A stretch of DNA of 55,492 bases from Opitutaceae bacterium. Its GTDB lineage: Bacteria; Verrucomicrobiota; Verrucomicrobiia; Opitutales; Opitutaceae. Made by a program: the position numbers and the translations under genes. The notes under the pieces are model-generated. The model did not search any database. It saw nothing but the letters and a program-made list of their open reading frames with translations, and was not told where the DNA came from. Of this stretch, positions 26,635 through 36,557 are shown one piece after another; position 1 is the stretch's first letter, and each line of letters opens with the position of its first letter. Location of the stretch: assembly GCA_028281165.1 (NCBI GenBank), contig JANQKI010000097.1, positions 1-55,492 on the forward strand. The letters are read 5' to 3'.

Positions 26635-28068
26635 ATGCCAGAAGAAGCCCCTCCCAACATCTTTCTCTTTATTACAGATCAGCAGCGCTACGATACCATA
26701 AAGTCATTAGGCTATGAATACATGGAGACGCCTAATCTCGACCGCCTCGTAAACGAGGGCGTAGCCTTTACACAGTGTCATGTCACGGCTCCGTCGTGCG
26801 CCCCCTCAAGAGCCAGTCTGTTTACGGGATTGTATCCACATTCTCACGGCATATTGAAGAATGCGGATCGTTGGCGTCATTCTTGGGTGGAAACCCTAGC
26901 TAAAACCTATTACTGCGTGAATATAGGGAAGATGCACACTTGCCCAATGGATACGCCATTAGGCTTTCATGAACGCTATGTCGTGGAAAACAAAGATCGT
27001 TTCCTTGAAGAGCGCTACTTCTACGACGAGTGGGACAAGGCGCTACACGCCCGAGGATTGGTCAAACAGCAACGGGAACTTTATCGGCAACGCCCAGACT
27101 ACAGAGAAAGAATGGGAGCATTCGATTGGGAACTGCCGGAAGACATGCAATCCGACATGTTTGTTGGCAACACGGCAAAGTGGTGGCTTCAAACAAAACC
27201 CAAACCTGACAAGCCTCTTTTCATGGAAATTGGTTTCCCGGGTCCTCATCCGCCTTACGATCCCACAAGTCGCTTTATCGAAAAGTACAAAGGAAAAGAC
27301 CTGCCTCTGCCTCAAATCAAACAAGAAGACGTTGAAGGTCAGCCCCAAGCTTTTAAAGATCTCCGACAACATAACTTCGAAGTAGACCACGACTCTGTTG
27401 TTCACCTGGACAATCCCGACCAAGATACGCTGCAGCGCCTTTGGGAATACTACCTGGCCAACGTATCAATGATAGATGAGAAGATTGGGGAAATTTTGGA
27501 TACGCTTGAAGCGAGAGGCTATCTTGAAAACGCCATTATCCTCTTCACGAGCGATCACGGCGAAGCTTTGGGAGAACATGGTCACATACAGAAGTGGACC
27601 ATGTATGACTGCGTTACACGCGTTCCTCTAATCGCTTGGTCGCCAAAGCTCTTTCCCGGAGGGAGAAAGCTGGATGGCCTATGCCAACTGATGGACGTCG
27701 GAGCAACGATTCTGGACCTCGCCGGTATAGAAAGACCAGAATGGATGGCTGCAGATACGCTATTGCCAGCGCTGAAGGGAGCAGAGCATCAGGGTCGTCC
27801 TTTCGTCATAGCAGAACATGGTCGTGACATGTTTTTGAATACAATAGAATTTGTTACGATGATCCGAAATCAACGATGGAAGCTAGTCCACTTTCTTGAT
27901 AGACAATATGGCCAACTCTTCGACTTGGAAACAGATCCAGCAGAGGAAATAAACCTTTGGGATAGTCAAGGTCACGCTGAAACAAAAGAAAGGCTACTTC
28001 GCGAACTATTTGAATTTAGAGTCAGAAGCGGCTACCAGACAAGGACCTTATGGCAAGAAGTTAGATAA
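26635..28068 (+). CDS. Type I sulfatase family hydrolase
   Basis: 477 residues. The N-terminus has the metal-binding ITDQQRYD, then the activation motif CAPSR at 55-59; Cys55 would be converted to formylglycine by a sulfatase-modifying enzyme encoded elsewhere. The second metal site is FTSDHGEALGEHG. There is no signal peptide, so the enzyme should act in the cytoplasm, unlike most polysaccharide sulfatases in this phylum. The substrate is probably a sulfated sugar or aryl sulfate, but a phosphonate hydrolase cannot be ruled out. Confidence 0.9.
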   Translation: MPEEAPPNIFLFITDQQRYDTIKSLGYEYMETPNLDRLVNEGVAFTQCHVTAPSCAPSRASLFTGLYPHSHGILKNADRWRHSWVETLAKTYYCVNIGKMHTCPMDTPLGFHERYVVENKDRFLEERYFYDEWDKALHARGLVKQQRELYRQRPDYRERMGAFDWELPEDMQSDMFVGNTAKWWLQTKPKPDKPLFMEIGFPGPHPPYDPTSRFIEKYKGKDLPLPQIKQEDVEGQPQAFKDLRQHNFEVDHDSVVHLDNPDQDTLQRLWEYYLANVSMIDEKIGEILDTLEARGYLENAIILFTSDHGEALGEHGHIQKWTMYDCVTRVPLIAWSPKLFPGGRKLDGLCQLMDVGATILDLAGIERPEWMAADTLLPALKGAEHQGRPFVIAEHGRDMFLNTIEFVTMIRNQRWKLVHFLDRQYGQLFDLETDPAEEINLWDSQGHAETKERLLRELFEFRVRSGYQTRTLWQEVR

Positions 28069-28276
28069 GCTGCAGTACAAATGCTTTAATGCGAATAGCT
28101 TCCAATCCCCCCTTGGGGTTTAGATCGTTGGTTCTCTCTCGCAGCAAGGATTCTTCTAAAACTCGTGTAACGTTTCTCAGCAGGACGAGATTAAGATAGA
28201 CTTAAATTCTCTGTTCTAGGAAAAGCACTCAAACGTCCAGATCCGAAGACAACCAAACAAAGCGCAACAATTTCAA

Positions 28277-29857
28277 ATGACAATATCAGGTAAACGTCCC
28301 GTTCTCCTAGTCATCCGTGATGGCTGGGGAGCTAACCACAACACTGACCATGACGCGTTCAACGCCATCAAGCTCGCCCACACGCCGGTATCAGATGATT
28401 TAACGGCCAAGTGGCCAAGAACAGAGCTTGCCGCCTGCGGGTTAGACGTCGGCGTTCCTCCCGGCGTGATGGGAAACAGCGAAGTCGGTCATCAGAACAT
28501 AGGAGCGGGACGCATTGTTGATCAGGAGGTCGTGCGTATTACCAAAGCCTTTGAGACGGGCTCCATCAGTGAAAACGAAACGCTTGAGCAGACGTTCGAA
28601 AAGGCGAAATCGGGAGGAAAGCTTCACTACATGGGTATCGTATCCGATGCAGGAGTACACGGATTGCTGGAGCACCTTTACGGCTTGCTGCGTGAAGCCA
28701 AAAAGGCCGGAATTGATCAGGTTTACATCCACGCTTTCACTGACGGCCGAGACACTCCGCCGAAAAGCGGCAAGGGCTACATCGAAGAACTCGAGAGAAA
28801 GTGCGAAGAAATCGGTCTGGGAAAAATCGCTTCAGTCTGTGGACGTTTCTGGTGCATGGATCGAGACAATCGGTGGGATCGTGTATCCAAAGCTTATTAC
28901 ATGCTCACTGGAAAGGAAGCAGAGTCAAAAGCTTCTAGCGCCGTCGAAGCGGTCGAAAGCTATTACGACAACCCAATCGACCATTCGCGCCAAGGCGACG
29001 AGTTCATCATACCAACATGGGTGACTGACAGCGAGGGATCTCCTATCGCCACAATCGAACAAGGGGATTCCGTTATCTTCTACAATTATCGAGGAGATCG
29101 CCCACGAGAGATAACCAGAGCCTTTATCGAGGACGGCTTCGACGAATTTGATCGTGGTGAAAAATTGGATATTTTCTACGTCGCAATGACAGAATGGAAG
29201 GCAGGTCTCTGCGAAAATGTAATTTTCCGCAAGCCTCCCAAAATGCCAAACATGTTGGGAAGCTATCTTGCTGAAAAAGGCCTGAAGCAATTCCGTTGCG
29301 CTGAAACCGAAAAGTACCCCCACGTAACGTTTTTCTTCAACGACTACAGGGAAGACCCTTTCGAAGGAGAAGATCGCGCTATGGCCAATAGCCCGAAAGT
29401 AACTACATACGATCTAGCTCCAGAAATGTCCGCCGAAGAAGTTAAGGAGCTTACCAAGGATGCTATCCTCTCGAATTCATACGACTTCATCTTAGTAAAC
29501 TTCGCTAACCCCGACATGGTTGGCCACACAGGAAACCTGGAAGCAGTTAAGCAAGCTTGCACGAAAGTTGATAGCTGTATTGGACAATTGCTTACAGCTA
29601 TTGACTCGGTAGGAGGTGTTGCTCTTGTCACTGCCGACCACGGTAACAGTGATCAAATGTGGGATCCTTCGGTCAATGGTCCTCATACGGCCCACACCCT
29701 AAATCCTGTCGAACTAGTGATCTACGGCAAAGGCTGCGAACAGCTTTCCTTAATCCAAGAAGATCGACGGCTAGCCGATATAGCTCCAACCGTCCTGAAA
29801 TTGATGGGGCTTGAGCAACCAACAGAGATGACAGGTGTTTGCCTGATAGCGAATTAG
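28277..29857 (+). CDS. gpmI: 2,3-bisphosphoglycerate-independent phosphoglycerate mutase
   Basis: 526 residues, the family length. The catalytic Ser68 lies in [13 protein letters not shown]. Metal and substrate residues appear in [58 protein letters not shown] and TADHGNSD. It converts 3- to 2-phosphoglycerate using two Mn2+ ions in the cytoplasm. It stands alone with a 208-base leader upstream in which I find no confident promoter. Confidence 0.98.
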   Translation: MTISGKRPVLLVIRDGWGANHNTDHDAFNAIKLAHTPVSDDLTAKWPRTELAACGLDVGVPPGVMGNSEVGHQNIGAGRIVDQEVVRITKAFETGSISENETLEQTFEKAKSGGKLHYMGIVSDAGVHGLLEHLYGLLREAKKAGIDQVYIHAFTDGRDTPPKSGKGYIEELERKCEEIGLGKIASVCGRFWCMDRDNRWDRVSKAYYMLTGKEAESKASSAVEAVESYYDNPIDHSRQGDEFIIPTWVTDSEGSPIATIEQGDSVIFYNYRGDRPREITRAFIEDGFDEFDRGEKLDIFYVAMTEWKAGLCENVIFRKPPKMPNMLGSYLAEKGLKQFRCAETEKYPHVTFFFNDYREDPFEGEDRAMANSPKVTTYDLAPEMSAEEVKELTKDAILSNSYDFILVNFANPDMVGHTGNLEAVKQACTKVDSCIGQLLTAIDSVGGVALVTADHGNSDQMWDPSVNGPHTAHTLNPVELVIYGKGCEQLSLIQEDRRLADIAPTVLKLMGLEQPTEMTGVCLIAN

Positions 29858-29967
29858 AACCTCGCCAAGCTGGGAGGAACTTGCTTTCACTCTGAAACGC
29901 ATCGAAAGCTGATACGGACTGATAAAAACGGCAGAGAGGCTTGTCCCCAAACTTCCGCGCTTGCTAA

Positions 29968-31023
29968 TCAAAAATCGAATCCTAACTGAACGCCTCCCGG
30001 TCTCCTAAAATTGGATACGTCTAGAGGAGGAGCCGCTTTATCGAGTTTATATTTTCGAGCGTTAACGCGAAACATGGAATGAATTTGCTCCGCAAAAATT
30101 CCGTCTCCCGTCATTCTTGCCCCAAACCGAGCATCGTCTAGCTTGCCTCCCCGGGTGTCTCTAATGCGAGATTCAACCTTGCTAGCTTTATTCGGGTAGG
30201 TTCGCTTTACCCAATCCAAAAACAGCTCCTTCATGCCGAATGGAAGCCGCAAAAGAATATGCCCTGCAAACATGGCTCCAGCTTCGTAACAAGCTTTAAG
30301 AATACCAGGAATCTCATGATCGTTGAGACCGGGGACAACGGGAGCTACTAGAATTCCCACTGGAACTCCGGCTGCGGATAATTCGCTAACTGCTTCCAAC
30401 CGACCATGAGGAGAGCTGGTCCGAGGCTCCATTTTCCTAGCAAGATCCGTATCCAAAGAATTGATTGACAGAAGAACGTGACAGAGCTGACGACGAGCCA
30501 TGTCCGTGAAAATATCGATGTCACGCGTCACAAGGCGGTTTTTCGTGACGATCCCAACTGGATTTCGAAAATCGTAGAGCACTTCTAGACACTGTCTTGT
30601 CAACTTAAGCTTTCGCTCGATGGGCTGATAGCAATCCGTTACGCCACTCATGGCCAGCATTTGCGGCTTCCATTTCGATACAGATAGCTCGGAGCGAAGC
30701 AGTTTTGCCGCATCTCTTTTGACCATGATCTTCGACTCGAAATCTATTCCGGCAGAAAAACCTAGGTATTCATGAAATGGACGCGCATAGCAGTAAGAAC
30801 ATCCGTGTTCACAACCTCGATACGGGTTAACGCTAGCCGTAAATGGAATGTCGGGGCTGGAATTATACGCGATGATCGACTGAGTTGAGTCGTCAAGAAA
30901 CTGAGTCGAAGGGCACGGCCTCTCATCGGGCGGCACATCATCGCTCCATTCGAAGCCAAGCGACTCGAATCGATTGCGCGGATTGCTCGCAGCTCCCCGC
31001 CCCTTGATTTGTTCCCTCTCCAT
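29968..31023 (-). CDS. PA0069-family radical SAM protein
   Basis: 351 residues. It starts with KGRGAASNPRNRFES, a hallmark of the PA0069 / SplB-related subfamily, and has the radical SAM cluster motif CEHGCSYC at 71-78 (CxxxCxxC). The rest shows MLAMSGVTDCYQPIERKLKLTRQCLE and LVTRDIDIF, and a C-terminal region with GMKELFLDWVKRTYP. It is related to spore photoproduct lyase in sequence, but no repair or maturation role has been proved for this subfamily. It converges with gpmI. Confidence 0.88.
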   Translation of the reverse strand: MEREQIKGRGAASNPRNRFESLGFEWSDDVPPDERPCPSTQFLDDSTQSIIAYNSSPDIPFTASVNPYRGCEHGCSYCYARPFHEYLGFSAGIDFESKIMVKRDAAKLLRSELSVSKWKPQMLAMSGVTDCYQPIERKLKLTRQCLEVLYDFRNPVGIVTKNRLVTRDIDIFTDMARRQLCHVLLSINSLDTDLARKMEPRTSSPHGRLEAVSELSAAGVPVGILVAPVVPGLNDHEIPGILKACYEAGAMFAGHILLRLPFGMKELFLDWVKRTYPNKASKVESRIRDTRGGKLDDARFGARMTGDGIFAEQIHSMFRVNARKYKLDKAAPPLDVSNFRRPGGVQLGFDF

Positions 31024-31285
31024 TCGGGCTCCAGTTTCGATTAACGAATCCCTTGTTTCAATCCGAAAAAACGATATTCTACCGAAAGCCGTAAAGGCAG
31101 GAAAGAAAACCTGCTATTCATTTATGTACTGTTAAATTTGATACATCCAGTAGTCGAAATACTGATTAAGATTAGCGAAACTGGTTTCGTAAAAAGGTCG
31201 TGGCCGATAGCTTTACAGGCAAGACTGGCCCATCTAAGCTGCGGAAAAGATAGGAAAGGGCTCCTATTCCTGAATTCACCTAGCT

Positions 31286-33481
31286 ATGGTCACGACACGC
31301 CATTCACTCTTTTCCGACGATCAAGCCGACAACCTGCAAGCTTTGGCCGCCGAAATCGCCCCGAGGGTTAAAGAAATTAGACAAAGGGACGGTCGCGTAA
31401 CCCCTTTTGATCCGAATCGTATTTACATGGCCATCGAAAAGGCTAGCCAAGCAACGGGAGAATTCGATGAAGCCGAAGCTGCCCGAATAACCGCCTCCAC
31501 GATAAGGAAACTCGGCAGGGATAGCGAAGCCAGACGTTCATTCATACCAAGTATTGAATACATCCAAGACCAGGTGGAAGAAACGCTCATGGAGTCCAGC
31601 TGGAAAAAGACGGCCAAAGCCTACATTCTTTACCGGAGCCAACACGAAACGCTTAGAGAACTAAAAATTCGGCAGGACAGCGCCACAATCGAAGGCTACT
31701 TAAACAAAAGTCATTGGAAAACCAAAGAGAACGCTAACATGAGCTACTCGCTCCAAGGCTTGAACCAAACCCTTTCGAGCAAGTTGAGCAAAACCTATTG
31801 GTTACGCAATGTGTATTCCACCCGCATTCGAGAAGCCCACGAAAGAGGCGATCTACATATTCACGATTTGGGCCACATCAGCGTCTACTGCGTTGGATGG
31901 GATCTCCAGGATCTTTTGCTTAAAGGCTTTAAAGGAGCGAGTGGCAAGGTCGCCGCAGCGCCAGCGCGTCACTTGAGATCGGCCCTAGGCCAAATCGTCA
32001 ACTTCCTCTATACCATGCAAGGCGAAGCTGCCGGCGCCCAGGCGTTCTCAAGCTTCGACACCTATATCGCCCCATTCGTGAAGGCAGACAACCTTGATTA
32101 CCAGCAGGTCAAGCAAGCCATGCAGGAGTTTCTCTTCAACATGAATGTACCCACGCGCGTTGGCGGACAATCTCCTTTTACTAACATAACGCTCGATATC
32201 GTCTGCCCAGACCACATGGCCTTTGAACAGGCCATCGTTGGTGGCGCAAGACAATCCTTCCGCTATGGAGATTGTCAGCATGAAATGAATCTCATCAACC
32301 GCTCCTTTTGTCAGCTCATGAGTGAAGGCGACGATGAGGGACGGCCCTTTTCCTTCCCCATTCCTACCATTAACATTGGGGCCGACTTCGATTGGGATAA
32401 CGAGGAACTCGATCCTCTGTGGCAGATGACCGCCAGGTTCGGCATCCCCTATTTCGCGAACTTCGTGAATTCGGATATGGCGCCGGAGGACACGCGTAGC
32501 ATGTGTTGTCGCCTTCGTTTGGATACATCCGAATTGAAAAGAAGAGGAGGCGGCCTATTCGGCGCATCTCCACTCACTGGCAGCTTGGGAGTAGTGACGA
32601 TCAATATGCCAAGACTCGGGAAGACATGCGGCAATTTGACCATCCTCAAAAAACGCTTGGCTCGGCTAATGGGCATCGCCAAGGAAAGTCTCGAGACTAA
32701 GCGGAAACTGCTCGAAAGGCTGACGGATCGAAACTTGTACCCATATTCTAACTACTATCTTAGAGATATAAGAAAACGCTTTGGAAAAAGCTGGATTAAT
32801 CATTTTTCCACCATCGGCGTGCTGGGCATGAACGAAGCTTGCCTCAATTTCCTTGGGAAGGACGTTGGCACATCAGAGGGCCAGGATTTCGCAATGCAAA
32901 TTCTCGATTTCATGAATGATCGCCTTGAACAATATCAAGCTGAAACCGGGAATCTCTACAATCTCGAAGCCACTCCGGCAGAGGGAACTTCCTATCGTCT
33001 GGCCACGCTCGATAAGCAACGATTCGGCCACAACATCGCTTGCGCTAACTTTGCTCGCTGGACGCTTGGAGAAGCGACCTTCTACACGAACTCTTCGCAC
33101 CTGCCAGTCAACTACACCGAGGACCCCTTCGAAGCATTGGAGCTGCAGGATGAACTCCAGACCAGATATACCGGAGGAACCGTTCTGCATCTCTTCCTTG
33201 GCGAAAGCGTGACCGATATCCAATCGCTTAAGTCTTTCATTCGAAAAGTCGTCGAAAACCATCGACTGCCTTACTTTACCGTAACTCCGACATTTTCCGT
33301 GTGCCCATCTCACGGATACCTAAGTGGACAGCAGAATACCTGCCCAAGATGCCATGGCGAAACGGAAGTATACTCGAGAGTGGTCGGCTACCTCCGCCCA
33401 ATCGCAAACTGGAACAAGGGTAAATGCCAGGAGTTCCAAAAGAGGAAGCTGTACAGAATCCGGGAAGAAGCGCCATGCTAG
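31286..33481 (+). CDS. nrdD: Anaerobic ribonucleoside-triphosphate reductase
   Basis: 731 residues. An ATP-cone (about 30-125) senses dATP/ATP and is followed by the glycyl-radical barrel. The C-terminal end has the zinc-binding CPSHGYLSGQQNTCPRCHGE and the glycyl radical region SRVVGYLRPIANW. It reduces ribonucleotides without oxygen after NrdG installs the radical. It overlaps nrdG by seven bases, as expected for a pair that works together. Confidence 0.95.
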   Translation: MVTTRHSLFSDDQADNLQALAAEIAPRVKEIRQRDGRVTPFDPNRIYMAIEKASQATGEFDEAEAARITASTIRKLGRDSEARRSFIPSIEYIQDQVEETLMESSWKKTAKAYILYRSQHETLRELKIRQDSATIEGYLNKSHWKTKENANMSYSLQGLNQTLSSKLSKTYWLRNVYSTRIREAHERGDLHIHDLGHISVYCVGWDLQDLLLKGFKGASGKVAAAPARHLRSALGQIVNFLYTMQGEAAGAQAFSSFDTYIAPFVKADNLDYQQVKQAMQEFLFNMNVPTRVGGQSPFTNITLDIVCPDHMAFEQAIVGGARQSFRYGDCQHEMNLINRSFCQLMSEGDDEGRPFSFPIPTINIGADFDWDNEELDPLWQMTARFGIPYFANFVNSDMAPEDTRSMCCRLRLDTSELKRRGGGLFGASPLTGSLGVVTINMPRLGKTCGNLTILKKRLARLMGIAKESLETKRKLLERLTDRNLYPYSNYYLRDIRKRFGKSWINHFSTIGVLGMNEACLNFLGKDVGTSEGQDFAMQILDFMNDRLEQYQAETGNLYNLEATPAEGTSYRLATLDKQRFGHNIACANFARWTLGEATFYTNSSHLPVNYTEDPFEALELQDELQTRYTGGTVLHLFLGESVTDIQSLKSFIRKVVENHRLPYFTVTPTFSVCPSHGYLSGQQNTCPRCHGETEVYSRVVGYLRPIANWNKGKCQEFQKRKLYRIREEAPC

Positions 33482-34194
33482 TAGCAGGCATGCATCGCTC
33501 CACGCTTGTCGATTTTCCAGGGAAAGTCGCCTGCTCGCTCTTCACCCAAGGATGCAACATGCGTTGTCCTTGGTGCCACAATCACAAGCTTATACCAGGC
33601 AAATCTCAAGCCAGTAGTTTTTTTCTAGATACCGTTAATATATGTAATGTGATTCTGACCCGAAGCAGCCTGCTGGACGGCATAGTCATTAGCGGTGGCG
33701 AACCCCTGATTCACAAGGATTTGGAGCCTCTTTTAAGACGCTTCAGGACGACCAAGCTACTAATCAAGCTGGATACGAACGGATCCTATCCAAAACGTCT
33801 CGAAGCATTGCTGGATGCCAACCTTGTAGATTACGTGGCTATGGATCTCAAGGCGGTCCCAGACAATCGGCTAGACTACGCCTATGTCACGGGCGGCTTT
33901 CGCAATACAGCATCTATTACTAAATCCATCGAAATCATAGCTGCCAAGGCTCCTGAAGCGGAATACCGCACTACCGTTTTGCCAGGATTTCACAGCCTGG
34001 AAATGCTTAGCGAGATGGCCGATAAGTTGCCAGATCGCTGGCCCTATTACCTCCAGCTTTTCACGCCGCGCGACGCTTGGAAAAAGGAATGGCGAAACGC
34101 GCTCGAATGGACAGATAAAAAACTGAAGGCCTTGGCCACAACACTCGCAGCCGAACACCCGACAAAGACGATTAGGGCTCGGGCACATAGATAA
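33475..34194 (+). CDS. nrdG: Anaerobic ribonucleotide reductase activating protein (radical SAM)
   Basis: 239 residues from the ATG at 33475, which has GGAAG about nine bases upstream; a frame opening at 33424 lacks such a signal and adds 17 unconserved residues. The N-terminus is MHRSTLVDFPGKVACSLF, followed by the cluster motif CNMRCPWC at 27-34 (CxxxCxxC), then ISGGEPLIH. It is the form of activase in the AviX/NrdG-like radical SAM group. It uses SAM to make the glycyl radical on NrdD. The stop codon overlaps the left arm of a strong hairpin. Confidence 0.93.
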   Translation: MLVAGMHRSTLVDFPGKVACSLFTQGCNMRCPWCHNHKLIPGKSQASSFFLDTVNICNVILTRSSLLDGIVISGGEPLIHKDLEPLLRRFRTTKLLIKLDTNGSYPKRLEALLDANLVDYVAMDLKAVPDNRLDYAYVTGGFRNTASITKSIEIIAAKAPEAEYRTTVLPGFHSLEMLSEMADKLPDRWPYYLQLFTPRDAWKKEWRNALEWTDKKLKALATTLAAEHPTKTIRARAHR

Positions 34195-34233
34195 GAGTAG
34201 ACCCTCGCTTTCAGAAAGCGAGGGTCTACTCTT
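34193..34233 (+). terminator. Perfect 19-bp hairpin at the end of nrdG
   Basis: The arms at 34193-34211 and 34215-34233 pair perfectly over 19 bases with a three-base loop. The stem begins inside the nrdG stop codon. No T-run follows on either strand, so it is not a textbook intrinsic terminator; it may block exonucleases, mark a transcript end, or be a mobile remnant. Confidence 0.55.
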
Positions 34234-34450
34234 CTAAAGCGAGAAAACGCAATTCAAGCTCGAATACTTCGACTAGGCTCATGCCGGTGCCACCGGCCTT
34301 TCCGGAAACAACGGCTCCGTAAAGCCTGGTTCCAGCCATATGACAATCGCTGCGTCAGCGCTGCCAGCGGCAAACTGTGGCGCCTCAACTTGGGAGTTCT
34401 CAGCAGTGATATCAGAAGAGCTACTTTCAGTCTTTCTCAGCCGGAGACAA
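34226..34450 (-). pseudogene. Degraded C-terminal domain of a verrucomicrobial-type secreted protein
   Basis: On the minus strand, reading right to left, fragments in shifted frames join into one plausible domain. They give SSSSDITAENSQ, then APQFAAGSADAAIVIWLEPG, then after one missing base YGAVVSGKAGGTGMSLVEVFEL and a stop at 34226. The pattern (A/SADAA(I/L)V..LxPG.Y.A.VSG...TG..LVEVYEL) is the short beta-rich domain repeated in many large Verrucomicrobiota surface proteins, as I recall it. A frameshift near 34320 and a likely Trp-to-stop change near 34428 leave no intact frame. Nothing else is recognised between 34451 and 34703. Confidence 0.5.
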
Positions 34451-34703
34451 CCCAGGTCAAGTGGCGAAGCCTCGTTGACTTTTTCTTAACGGAATCAAAA
34501 CTCGATCGTAACAAATCAGCAGATACAGCAAGCTCCAACTGCATGTATGATATTAATAGATATATTCGAAAGGAGAAGCCCTCCCACCCCTATCTATTTT
34601 AAGGTCGCCAATTGAGCGCAAACCTCCCCAGCTTTAGCCGTAGCGCTCGACGTATTTGGCCAACCTTAGGCTTCCTCTTCCACACACTAGAAAAGCGAGA
34701 GGG

Positions 34704-36164
34704 TTATCTGCTGGTCGATGCTATCGTCATAGTCTCGTAGCTCGGACTCGCGATCCTTTCTTCCAGCACCTCTATTTCCACACTTTCAACCCACGCCCTA
34801 CCAGGCCCTTCTATTGTAAGCCCATAATTAAATTCCTGAGCCGAATCCGGTATCCACATCTCAAGTTCAGCTTCGCGCCAATCGGGATGGAGAATCTTTT
34901 TCTGACCCTGCACCTTCTGGAAGTACAACGTATCTCCATTAGCATCCTTGGCATAAGCCCTAAATCCAACCTCCAAAGATCTGATACTGGCTTCGATATG
35001 AGCTCGGATTCGAACCTTCTTCCCTCGGTAATCAGATAAATCCATCCGATCTAAGTCCAATATCGCTTCAGATCTAGCAGAATCAAATGGAGTCGAGAAA
35101 CCGGTCAGCTTGAGATAGCGCAGCGATTCGTTTGCAGGTTCGGCTTCCTCACCCGTCATCGAGTACACGAAGGAAGCGGCAAAAGCGAAAACACCTAAAG
35201 CGGAATAGATAGGATTTCGTTGCTTGCTTTCCGAAATCAAGCGTATCCGCTCTTTCAATGCGCCATTCTTTCGATTGCCTAAAAGGCAAAGGGCATTCGC
35301 TGGACTGGGCACTCCCATACGGCTTTGGCGCAGCACTTGGAGCAGGGTGAATCCATACTCTTTAGCTGTATCCACACAAACACTATCAATTACTTCTTGA
35401 TCACAGGCCTGCTCCATAGTGGTCTTGAATTGACGCAATACAAGCCAAACAAGCGGGTTGTACCAATGCAGATAACAAACCAGCAATAAGAGATGATGTA
35501 AGAATAGATCACCCCTACGGTAGTGGGTCAGCTCATGCAAGAATACGCACTTCATCTCTTCCCTCGAAAGCTTTTCCACGCAAATGGCTGGTATGATTAT
35601 TCGCGGATTGAGAATCCCACCTATGCCTGGTGTCTTTACATCCTTTGAAACAAGCAGCGGAACATTGGCATGAATGCCATAACGTTGACGGGTCTCTTTA
35701 AATAGATCGTAGAGATGGCCCCTCGTATGCTTGGTAGACCTTCGTAGAAATCGTCTCAGCCGAATAGCATTTGAAGCAAGGTGTACCGACATTCCTATTA
35801 CACCAATAATCCAAACGCAAAGTAGGACGGTTTCCCAAGAAACATTGATCTGCGTAGCAAGCACCAGATCATCTTGATCTCGGAAACGAGGGAGGATGGT
35901 CTGACCAAAGCCGGAATCCACGACTCCCTTGCGGATTATTTCAGTCCAAGCTGATGGTTGCAGTTTGTCATGCAGATTGAATACACTGCCACTAAAGGGC
36001 ATGGCGAAGGGGAACGCCAAACGAAGGATGAGAATGGCCCAGGCCCAGCAAAGTATGCGGGGGGTAAGCCAGCGTTTTAGAAGAGGGGTAGCAAGAAGAA
36101 GCAGCAGAGCCAGCAAAGCGAATCTTATTGATGCATCCCAATATGCCCAAAAAAGATCCGCCAT
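34704..36164 (-). CDS. BlaR1/M56-family membrane metallopeptidase with C-terminal jelly-roll-like domain
   Basis: 486 residues. Membrane helices occupy about 12-60, 107-130 and 215-245, with one more near 320-337. The zinc motif HELTH is at 210-214 and a downstream CDQEVI may give the third ligand. This arrangement is that of BlaR1/MecR1 signalling proteases, which cut a BlaI-type repressor. The C-terminal extracytoplasmic part (about 345-486) is not a penicillin-binding domain: it has no SxxK motif, and looks like a beta jelly roll ending in GPGRAWVESVEIEVLEE. So the ligand is probably not a beta-lactam. It starts one base after the BlaI-like gene. Confidence 0.85.
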   Translation of the reverse strand: MADLFWAYWDASIRFALLALLLLLATPLLKRWLTPRILCWAWAILILRLAFPFAMPFSGSVFNLHDKLQPSAWTEIIRKGVVDSGFGQTILPRFRDQDDLVLATQINVSWETVLLCVWIIGVIGMSVHLASNAIRLRRFLRRSTKHTRGHLYDLFKETRQRYGIHANVPLLVSKDVKTPGIGGILNPRIIIPAICVEKLSREEMKCVFLHELTHYRRGDLFLHHLLLLVCYLHWYNPLVWLVLRQFKTTMEQACDQEVIDSVCVDTAKEYGFTLLQVLRQSRMGVPSPANALCLLGNRKNGALKERIRLISESKQRNPIYSALGVFAFAASFVYSMTGEEAEPANESLRYLKLTGFSTPFDSARSEAILDLDRMDLSDYRGKKVRIRAHIEASIRSLEVGFRAYAKDANGDTLYFQKVQGQKKILHPDWREAELEMWIPDSAQEFNYGLTIEGPGRAWVESVEIEVLEERIASPSYETMTIASTSR

Positions 36165-36165
36165 A

Positions 36166-36537
36166 TCATTTTCCTTTCTCTTCCAGCATTTTTCTCAAAT
36201 CGTTGATTTCCTTATCTGACAAATCTTCACTTTCGAGAAAGTGAAGCATCATAGGAGCGACTTCGCCTCGAAACACTTTCTTCAGAAAGTGTTGGCCTTC
36301 CTCGCGCCTGCACTCGCTCTCGCTTAGAAGGGAGCGATAGATATTGGCTCTGCCTTGTCGTTCGGAAGCAATGATTCCTTTGGATTCGAGGCGAGTGAGA
36401 AACGTGTTCACCGTTTTCTGTTTCCACTGATCATGCGGGAGCAGTCCTAGCACCTCAACCGCCGTCATTGGCTCGTGATCCCACAACACCTTCATTACTT
36501 CCCACTCAGCATCGGATATTTTTGGTCCTTTATTCAT
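36166..36537 (-). CDS. BlaI/MecI-family transcriptional repressor
   Basis: 123 residues. It has the winged-helix of the family with ISDAEWEVMKVLWDHEPMTAVEVLGLL, WKQKTVNTFLTRLESKGIIASERQGRANIY, and a C-terminal dimerisation helix rich in Leu and Glu. BlaI-type repressors bind TACA-N2-TGTA palindromes and are inactivated by cleavage by their partner M56 protease. The partner lies one base downstream, and such a palindrome lies upstream, within the promoter. Likely it represses its own operon. Confidence 0.93.
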   Translation of the reverse strand: MNKGPKISDAEWEVMKVLWDHEPMTAVEVLGLLPHDQWKQKTVNTFLTRLESKGIIASERQGRANIYRSLLSESECRREEGQHFLKKVFRGEVAPMMLHFLESEDLSDKEINDLRKMLEEKGK

Positions 36538-36557
36538 TTCTGTATGGGAAAAGCAGC

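Noticed and set aside
34390-34602. 70-codon plus-strand frame in the gap after nrdG
   Set aside because: It overlaps the pseudogene remnant on the other strand, and its composition is not protein-like.
34704-36164. Beta-lactam resistance sensor (BlaR1/MecR1)
   Set aside because: No penicillin-binding SxxK domain is attached and no beta-lactamase or mec gene is nearby; only the protease core is related.
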